DNA of 60,581 bases. It comes from Clostridiales bacterium mt11 (GTDB lineage Bacteria > Bacillota > Clostridia > Tissierellales > Tepidimicrobiaceae). Positions 55,526 through 60,581 of this stretch are shown here, piece after piece. The DNA lies in the NCBI GenBank assembly GCA_001282665.1, contig LN874946.1:398305-458885 (forward strand), read 5' to 3'. Each line of letters starts with the position of its first letter. The stretch's first letter is position 1. The position numbers were made by a program, and so were the translations under genes. Under the pieces are notes generated by a model that was given only the letters and a program-made list of their open reading frames with translations, searched no databases and was not told the origin of the DNA.

Positions 55526-55909
55526 ATGTTACTTATATCAACATATCAAGATTTACTTACAGAAATAGAAATATATGAAAATAGATTAGATGATTTATAT
55601 AGGGAAGATTATGCACTTAGAAGCATAGAATATAACAGAATAGATTTAGATGTATATGTAGAAAGAAAGCATAAACTAAATAATGAGGCAGCGATAATAC
55701 AAGCTATCCTTGACGATAAAAGAGAAACTCAAAGACAAATATTAGAGAAACTTAATCAACTGGAGGGATTAGAATATAAAATAGCATATAAAAGGTTCAT
55801 AGAAGGAAAGACATTAAATGAAATAGCTGGGGAATTAGGGTACTCTTATCAATATATGAAAGAAGTATCAGCTAAAATCTACCAAGAATCTACTGACAAA
55901 GCAAAATGA
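55526..55909 (+). CDS. ArpU-like / sigma-70 region 4 late regulator
   Basis: The C-terminal 50 residues contain AYKRFIEGKTLNEIAGELGY and SYQYMKEVSAKIYQES, a sigma region 4-type helix-turn-helix. The N-terminal part is coiled coil. Proteins of this type (ArpU, RinA) sit just before terS and turn on late transcription, which is its position here. Length (127 aa) is usual. Start follows GGAGGGGCGAGCATT. Confidence 0.75.
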   Translation: MLLISTYQDLLTEIEIYENRLDDLYREDYALRSIEYNRIDLDVYVERKHKLNNEAAIIQAILDDKRETQRQILEKLNQLEGLEYKIAYKRFIEGKTLNEIAGELGYSYQYMKEVSAKIYQESTDKAK

Positions 55910-55970
55910 CCATGATACTATGTTAATATAAGATTAATATATAAAAGGATATATCAAAGTTGGCTGTGAA

Positions 55971-56018
55971 TCTCACCTCCGCCAGATGGTTTTTTTTATT
56001 ATGCAAAGTGAGGTGAGA
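55971..56018 (+). promoter_or_regulatory. Hairpin that could mask a ribosome binding site
   Basis: TCTCACCT at 55971-55978 is the exact complement of AGGTGAGA at 56011-56018, which contains the Shine-Dalgarno of the gene at 56021. The loop holds a T-run. It could control translation of that gene. Confidence 0.4.
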
Positions 56019-56020
56019 GA

Positions 56021-56224
56021 ATGACTATAGGAGATATTATAAGGTTTAAAGATATAGATACATATAAGAAATTGAAAGTTATAGATAGAAGGCAGCAAAA
56101 GAAAGAAATTAGGCTTGGAGATAGACTTGAGAGACTTATGCAGCATGATAGTTATAGGAGACAGGGGAGAAGAATTAGGCAAGTGAAGTGGGATAAAAAC
56201 AAATTGTTTTGTAAGGTTATATAA
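56021..56224 (+). CDS. Small basic phage protein before terS
   Basis: The 67-residue protein is very rich in Lys and Arg (RRQQKKEIRLGDRLERLMQH, then RRQGRRIRQVKW). Similar small proteins are common between the late regulator and terS in clostridial phages. It may bind nucleic acid. Function unknown. Confidence 0.55.
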   Translation: MTIGDIIRFKDIDTYKKLKVIDRRQQKKEIRLGDRLERLMQHDSYRRQGRRIRQVKWDKNKLFCKVI

Positions 56225-56289
56225 AAGCAGCCAGGAATAAGATACAAAATTTCTTTTATTGACTGCTTTTGTTTTTTGTTGAGGGTTGA

Positions 56290-56493
56290 TTATTGTTGAT
56301 TAAGTTCGTTATGTTGGTTTAAATAGTCTAATCTACCTTCCAAATATTGAAGGTGACTATTTACTTCAGAGGTCATTTTTTCAAACATTTGTTTTGCTTG
56401 TTGATCTTCAGTTGCTTGTGCCATAGTAGCATAACATCCTATGGCTGATTGGCATGCTGCTATTGCTTGTTTCATATCGCTTTGTACTGTCAT
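56290..56493 (-). CDS. DUF1657 protein
   Basis: The 67-residue protein matches DUF1657: TVQSDMKQAIAACQSAIGCY, then ATMAQATEDQQAKQMFEKM and the helical end. DUF1657 genes are typical of sporulating Firmicutes, often beside spoVA operons, and are rare in phages. A frame extends to 56529, but GTGAGGTGATAAAA before ATG 56493 fixes the start. It is the only minus-strand gene in this part. Confidence 0.75.
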   Translation of the reverse strand: MTVQSDMKQAIAACQSAIGCYATMAQATEDQQAKQMFEKMTSEVNSHLQYLEGRLDYLNQHNELNQQ

Positions 56494-56621
56494 TTTTATC
56501 ACCTCACTTTCCCGACTTAGGTTTCCCAAAATCTAAGTTTAAAATTCGATCTAAGAGAGGAAGTCAATATATAGAAATTTAGGGATAGTGGTGATAGTAA
56601 CCTCCTCTCAGAACACGTCTT

Positions 56622-56640
56622 TAGGGCGTGTCTTTTCTTG
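56622..56640 (+). terminator. Weak terminator-like hairpin
   Basis: ACACG and CGTGT pair around a 9-base loop and are followed by CTTTTCTT. It lies in the gap between the DUF1657 and PepSY genes, both of which start away from it or after it. Confidence 0.35.
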
Positions 56641-56743
56641 TAGAAAAACATATAGAGGATATGGCAAATTAAGTGGGGATATCACCAATTTCTAAGTAAT
56701 TGAATATAATTGTATAAATCATAGGGAAGGAGAGATTTATGCA

Positions 56744-56962
56744 ATGAACAATTATTGGGAAATTAATCAAATAAGTGGAGCAGAAGCTATTCAAATTGCT
56801 TTAGGATATGTTCCGGGAGAAGTAATAAAATTTGAAGTAGACACTGAACGTGGTATATTGGTTTATGAGATTACTATAAGAACCTCTGACGGAATGTATT
56901 ATGAAGTGAAGATAGATGCTAATACAGGAGCATTGATTAAAATAGAAAGAGAATTTGATTAA
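56744..56962 (+). CDS. PepSY domain protein
   Basis: The 72 residues form one PepSY domain: ISGAEAIQIALGYVPGEVIK, then YYEVKIDANTGALIKIE. There is no signal peptide, which is unusual because most PepSY proteins are secreted or membrane-bound inhibitors. The start follows AGGGAAGGAGAGATTTATGC. It sits just before the terS remnant in the place that the partial gene at position 1 occupies in prophage A. Confidence 0.7.
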   Translation: MNNYWEINQISGAEAIQIALGYVPGEVIKFEVDTERGILVYEITIRTSDGMYYEVKIDANTGALIKIEREFD

Positions 56963-56993
56963 AATATAAAATTTTTAAGTAAATAATATAATG

Positions 56994-57018
56994 AGAGCCA
57001 TCAATAAGGCTCTTTTTT
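56994..57018 (+). terminator. Terminator before the second terS
   Basis: The stem AGAGCC/GGCTCT with an 8-base loop and T run matches the terminator at 265-290 in sequence and place. Confidence 0.8.
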
Positions 57019-57079
57019 CACGCAAAAAATCAATATACAAAACAAACTCAAATAGCAATTAGCAATGAGGTGGTAATCA
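57019..57079 (+). repeat. Second copy of the terS leader
   Basis: This stretch repeats the terS leader at 291-349 with few changes; both contain CAATATACAAAACAAAC and TAGCAATTAGCAATGAGGTG just before the start codon. Identity between two phage leaders 56.7 kb apart shows that two related late regions start in this window. Confidence 0.85.
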
Positions 57080-57467
57080 TTGGATGAAATAAGAAAAAAG
57101 CAAAACAGGATTATATGGAAGGTGTGATAAAGACATATGTGATAAATACGATATTTCAATGAACACCTTAAAGTCCTGGGTAAAAAGATATAATTGATCA
57201 GATGAAAGAAAAAAGTTAAACAAAAAGGGTGCACACAAAAATAAAAGGGGTGCACCCAAAGGGAATAAGAATGCAGTAGGTAATTCTGGAGGAGATGGTC
57301 CTCCACCTGGCAATTTTAATGCAATAAAGCATGGAGCTTATCAATCCTTATATGCTGATATGCTAAGTACAGAAGACAAGATACTCTTTAATATGATTCA
57401 CTCATCAACAAATATAGACGAAGAAATAAAGTTCCTTAGACTGAAGATAGCAAGACTTCTTGTCTAA
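57080..57467 (+). pseudogene. terS: Second terminase small subunit, broken and truncated
   Basis: Starting at TTG 57080, the sequence shows a terS in two frames: after the first 14 codons a frameshift is needed, then CDKYDISMNTLKSWVKRYN and a TGA where Trp is expected, then GAPKGNKNAVGNSGGDGPPP and NFNAIKHGAYQSLYAD. It ends at TAA 57467, beside the IS200/IS605 left-end hairpin, so its C-terminal part is missing. It resembles the intact terS at 350 only in the HTH and Asn/Gly-rich block, so it is a diverged homologue and not a recent copy. Confidence 0.8.
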
Positions 57468-58150
57468 GGAATACCCCCAAGTTAGACTGGGGGTTCAGTG
57501 TAGCTTTTAGCGATGAGCATAAAAAAACCTCCTGTGATATGATATATTTGTGGTCTGCAAACTACAAATATAAAAATCACAAGGAGATTAATTTACATGG
57601 ATTATACACATGGTTTATCACATACAAAATGGAATTGTAAATACCATGTTGTTTTTGCTCCGAAATATAGGAGAAAAGTTTTTTATAAAAGTAAAAGACT
57701 GGAGATTGGAGCTATTTTAAGGGAGCTATGTAGTTGGAAAGGGGTAAATATAATAGAAGCAGAAGTTTGTCCTGACCATATACACATGCTTTTAGAAATT
57801 CCACCAAAATTGAGTGTATCTAGTTTTATGGGATTTTCAAAGGCAAAAGTAGTATTATAATTTATAAAAAGTGGGGTAGTTTAAAATATAAATATAGAAA
57901 TAGACAGTTCTGGTGTAGAGGCTATTATGTAGATACGGCAGGTAAGAATGCAAAGAAGATATAGGAATATATACAGAATCAATTAAAAGAAGATGAAATG
58001 AATGAACAATTAGTAATGGACAATTTCGACCCTTTTAAAGGGTAGCAAGTAATGTTTGCAAGTGGCAGATCACTTTTTGTGCATTTTAAGGCGTTGTTAG
58101 TGAAATAGGGCCTTGTGCCCGAAAAGGAAAAACTACAGGCTAGGCCAGTG
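57468..58150 (+). mobile_element. IS200/IS605-family element, inactive
   Basis: A left-end hairpin CCCCCAAG/CTGGGGG-like (57474-57492) stands just after the terS stop. The transposase gene follows, and a right-end structured region with GGGCCTTGTGCCC near 58108 follows that. No inverted repeats are expected in this family. It interrupts the second terS and marks the edge of the deletion of prophage B. The right end is approximate. Confidence 0.65.
57597..58045 (+). pseudogene. tnpA: TnpA (Y1 HUH transposase), broken
   Basis: The HUH motif is in EAVCPDHIHMLL (here AEVCPDHIHMLLEIP) and the catalytic tyrosine region in CRGYYVDTAGKNAKKI. A one-base loss after MGF changes the frame (KGKSSIIIYKKWGSLKYKYR continues in another frame), and a TAG interrupts KKI-EYIQNQ, so the gene is dead. 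Length would be about 148 residues. Confidence 0.82.
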
Positions 58151-58284
58151 GATATTTATTGAGGTATAAAAATGAATATTTATGTGTAATGGGGTAATGG
58201 ATTATAGATAATAGGTATAGATTGTAAACTTATGGATATATTATATAACATACAAAAAATTGAATAATAAGGAGGTTTTAAGTA

Positions 58285-58371
58285 ATGACTAATAATATTA
58301 CTGATATTACTATTTTAACTTTAGCTTTAGTTATATTTTTACTTGTAATCAAAGACATGTGCCTATTCTAG
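58285..58371 (+). CDS. 28-residue hydrophobic membrane peptide
   Basis: From ATG 58285, behind AAGGAGGTTTTAAGTA, the frame gives a peptide with one membrane-spanning stretch (ITILTLALVIFLLVI) and a short polar end (KDMCLF). Size and layout resemble toxins of type I toxin-antitoxin pairs such as TxpA or Fst, common in prophages and skin elements. The usual charged C-terminal tail is weak. A strong palindrome follows at 58392. No antitoxin RNA can be confirmed. Confidence 0.45.
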   Translation: MTNNITDITILTLALVIFLLVIKDMCLF

Positions 58372-58391
58372 AAAACAGAAATAGGGCATGA

Positions 58392-58417
58392 GTAAGACTT
58401 CGTTAACGAAATCTTAC
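58392..58417. repeat. 26-base palindrome
   Basis: GTAAGACTTCG and its complement CGAAATCTTAC (one mismatch) meet at TTAA. It may be a terminator without a T run, an operator, or part of an antitoxin RNA for the peptide at 58285. Confidence 0.6.
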
Positions 58418-58477
58418 TAGAATACAATACAAATATAAAAATAATATCAGAAATGTCAATACTTAAATCCTTCATAT

Positions 58478-58502
58478 AAAGCACCCTTCGGGGGTGCTTT
58501 TA
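58478..58502 (+). terminator. Terminator before the holin-like gene
   Basis: The 9-bp stem AAAGCACCC/GGGTGCTTT with a TTCG-type loop is followed by TTA. It ends the region of small genes. Confidence 0.8.
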
Positions 58503-58530
58503 GTTTGTCTATAATTAACGGAAGTGCGTA

Positions 58531-59004
58531 ATGAATGAAAACATTCTAAATAGGATTAATGATTATTTTGAAACAGCTTTTAGTGGATTAAAACCTATAT
58601 TAGGTTTAGGAATAAGTGCTATAGGATATATTATGTTTCCTGAAGGAGCATACTTCATTTCTCTGATGGCTGTGCTAGGAGCCGCTTTTATTGATATTGT
58701 CACAAAAAATTATGCCATTATAAAGAAAAATGGTGGTTATAAAAATGCTACTAAAAGTGGTAAGCTATTTTCTAAACCTCTATGGCTTGGTACCGAAACA
58801 AAAATTATATCGTATCTAACAATATCTATCTTAACTGGATTATCTTATAGAATGATTTACTTAAAGAAAGATGGAATATTTCTGGCTTCCTTTGTTTATT
58901 CAGTTATGTTTATGAGGGAATTTCAATCAAATATTGAGAATTTAATTGAAGCTACTGTATATGAGATAAATAAAAATAATGAATTGCAGAGGAAAATTGA
59001 GTAG
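58531..59004 (+). CDS. Holin-like membrane protein
   Basis: The 157-residue protein has hydrophobic stretches near residues 20-37, 42-60, 92-108 and 116-130, and a polar end. ALGLGISAIGYIMFPEG-like and GAAFIDIVTKNYAIIKKNGG regions match the phage holin family. GGAAGTGCGTA precedes ATG 58531. It stands after the IS200/IS605 and is probably the last prophage B gene, left over from the lysis module after deletion of the structural genes. Confidence 0.6.
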   Translation: MNENILNRINDYFETAFSGLKPILGLGISAIGYIMFPEGAYFISLMAVLGAAFIDIVTKNYAIIKKNGGYKNATKSGKLFSKPLWLGTETKIISYLTISILTGLSYRMIYLKKDGIFLASFVYSVMFMREFQSNIENLIEATVYEINKNNELQRKIE

Positions 59005-59238
59005 ATTGAACACTAGGTTAATTTCTAAGGTCTTTTTATTTATATAAATTTCTATTATATATATATAAAATTTTATATACTTCTACATTATTTCTTATCT
59101 GTTTATATACTTTAAGTAGAGATATAAGCAGTTTTTGCGAAACTAAGGTTAAAATTGCAAGATTTCTCTTATATAAAAACAAAGGAATTACTAGGAAAGT
59201 TATAGAATGAAATATACAAGAGAGAAAGGGGTGAAATT
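59005..59238. other. AT-rich intergenic region
   Basis: About 230 bases with no supported gene. It is the probable boundary between prophage remnant and host DNA; no attachment site was recognised. Confidence 0.35.
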
Positions 59239-59436
59239 ATGTTAAAGAGTAAATCTAAAAAAATATTTATAGCTTTATGTTTAAGTTTAGTTTTATTGAT
59301 GCAATTTACATCAATGACTGCTTTGGCAGTCCATGGTCGTCCTCCGCTATATAATGACGGAGGTGGCGGCGGTAGTAAAAAAGGTGGAGGTGGAGGCGGT
59401 GCACGAAGAGATCCTCCAACACAACATCTTCAGTAA
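59239..59436 (+). CDS. Small secreted Gly-rich peptide
   Basis: The 65-residue precursor has a signal peptide: basic start KSKSKK, hydrophobic core IFIALCLSLVLLMQF and a likely cleavage after TALA. The mature part, about 35 residues, is rich in glycine (two runs of five and six), lysine, arginine and proline and has no cysteine. The ribosome binding site is AAAGGGGTGAAATT. It could be a small surface peptide or a bacteriocin-like product; no modification or export gene is adjacent. A terminator follows. Confidence 0.55.
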   Translation: MLKSKSKKIFIALCLSLVLLMQFTSMTALAVHGRPPLYNDGGGGGSKKGGGGGGARRDPPTQHLQ

Positions 59437-59445
59437 TATTCGATT

Positions 59446-59475
59446 GACCAGGACTAAAAATCCTGGTCTTTTTAT
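59446..59475 (+). terminator. Terminator after the Gly-rich peptide gene
   Basis: The 8-bp stem GACCAGGA/TCCTGGTC with a 7-base loop is followed by TTTTTATTTT. The same stem occurs in the terminator at 36807. It converges with the 3' end of the YVTN gene. Confidence 0.85.
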
Positions 59476-59480
59476 TTTGT

Positions 59481-60545
59481 TTATGAGCATAATATATCTG
59501 CTCCAAAAGGAAAATTCCCAACTGGTATAGTGTCAATTACTGTATTAGTAGCACCATCAATTACTGAAACGGTGTTGTCACTAGCATTAGTAACATAAAT
59601 TAGATTATTATTTGAATCTATTGCAGCGTATAGAGGCTGATTTCCCACAGGAATAGTAGCTATTATAGAATTAGTATTTCCGTCTATAACCGATACAGTA
59701 TCATTAAACTCGTTTGGAACATAAATTAAATTAGTAACAGGATTTACACTTACTGCTTCTGGTGCTTCTTCGGTTGGTATCGTAGCTATTACAGAATTCG
59801 TATTTCCATCTATAACTGATATGGTACTATCATTAGAATTTGTTACATATATTAGATTAGTATTTGGATTCACACTAACTCCTAGAGGGACATCTCCCAC
59901 AGGAATTGTAGCAATAACTGTATTGGTAGTCCCATCTATTACGGACACTGTGTCAGCTGCCTGATTTGCTGTATATATTAGATTGGTATTTGGGTTTACA
60001 GTAAGTCCAGTAGGACCACTTCCAGTAGGAATCGTGGCGATTACAGAATTAGTATCACCATCAATTACTGATACAGTACTGCTGGCGAAATTTGATATAT
60101 AAGTTAAATTGGTATTGGGATTTATACCTACATCAACGGGAAAATCTCCCACAGGAATAGTAGCTATTACAGAGTTAGTATTTCCATCTATAACTGATAC
60201 TGTATTATCAAATCTATTGGTAACATAAATTAATCCAGTATCTGGGTTTGCCTTTATATAAACAGGACTACTTCCTACAGGTATAGTAGCAATTATGGTA
60301 TTTGTTGCCCCGTCTATAACAGATACAGTGTTGTCATTAGTATTTACAACATAGATATCACATGCTACTGGCGTTGGTCCCGTCGGTCCGGTTGGTCCTG
60401 TTGGCCCAGTAGGACCTGTTGGCCCAGTTGGTCCTGTAGGCCCAGGTGGACATCTTACAATAATCTTAAATCCACAGCAATTATCTTCTTGTTGACAAGG
60501 ACAACATCTGCATCTATTCCAATAATCACAATTCATATATGACAT
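59481..60545 (-). CDS. Collagen-like, YVTN beta-propeller surface protein
   Basis: The 354-residue protein begins with a Cys-rich head (NCDYWNRCRCCPCQQEDNCC), then eight or so GPT triplets of a collagen-like stretch. The rest is about seven YVTN/NHL-type beta-propeller repeats with the unit NTVSVIDGNTNSVIATIPVG. Collagen-like heads joined to other domains are typical of exosporium proteins (BclA-like), and Cys-rich starts occur in spore-coat proteins. A longer frame starts at 60563, but AAAGGAGTTTTATT before ATG 60545 fixes the start. No signal peptide is seen, consistent with a spore-surface role. Confidence 0.8.
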   Translation of the reverse strand: MSYMNCDYWNRCRCCPCQQEDNCCGFKIIVRCPPGPTGPTGPTGPTGPTGPTGPTGPTPVACDIYVVNTNDNTVSVIDGATNTIIATIPVGSSPVYIKANPDTGLIYVTNRFDNTVSVIDGNTNSVIATIPVGDFPVDVGINPNTNLTYISNFASSTVSVIDGDTNSVIATIPTGSGPTGLTVNPNTNLIYTANQAADTVSVIDGTTNTVIATIPVGDVPLGVSVNPNTNLIYVTNSNDSTISVIDGNTNSVIATIPTEEAPEAVSVNPVTNLIYVPNEFNDTVSVIDGNTNSIIATIPVGNQPLYAAIDSNNNLIYVTNASDNTVSVIDGATNTVIDTIPVGNFPFGADILCS

Positions 60546-60581
60546 AATAAAACTCCTTTCCATATTTACTTTATAACAATT

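Overview
The window is AT-rich Firmicutes DNA, most likely from a spore-forming member of the Clostridia. The reasons are strong AGGAGG-type ribosome binding sites, frequent TTG and GTG starts, PBSX-like phage head genes, a fragment of a sporulation sigma-K gene, a DUF1657 gene and a collagen-like surface protein. Almost everything is prophage. No tRNA, rRNA or CRISPR array was seen.

Region 1 (1 to about 37.49 kb, prophage A) is the late half of a siphovirus-type prophage, all on the plus strand. The order is packaging (terS, terL), portal and head genes (minor head protein, XkdF-like protease, scaffold, major capsid), head-tail connectors, tail tube with an Ig-like domain, and tail assembly chaperones G/GT joined by a probable -1 frameshift. 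Tape measure, a two-gene moron, Dit-like protein, NlpC/P60 tail hub, MucBP-repeat adhesin and other tail-tip genes follow. Next come a cassette of modular receptor-binding-like proteins (GLUG, LamG-like, GLUG, SPRY) sharing a C-terminal domain, then holin, two-domain endolysin, DUF5659 protein and a cytosine-C5 methyltransferase.

Region 2 (about 37.0 to 39.2 kb) is an attachment junction. A 5'-truncated double-HTH gene on the minus strand ends next to the pentamer AATGA. From there the plus strand encodes about 40 codons of sigK. That fragment is cut off beside the 3' end of a large serine recombinase. This resembles a skin-type element in sigK, with a second element abutting it.

Region 3 (39.2 to about 59 kb, prophage B) carries recombinase, cargo, immunity, early genes, late regulator and a second terS in the usual lysogen order, but is heavily decayed. 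The cargo is a metallophosphoesterase and a long Sel1-repeat gene, broken by IS110- and IS3-family elements and frameshifts. The immunity region has a repressor, a Cro-like gene and a tiny gene behind two LexA-like boxes. The replication protein gene has an amber codon, dnaB is frameshifted, and terS is broken and cut by an IS200/IS605 element. The terS leader is nearly the same as that of prophage A, which points to two related prophages in tandem.

Region 4 (59.0 kb to the end) looks more like host DNA: a small secreted glycine-rich peptide and a collagen-like, YVTN beta-propeller surface or spore-coat-like protein.
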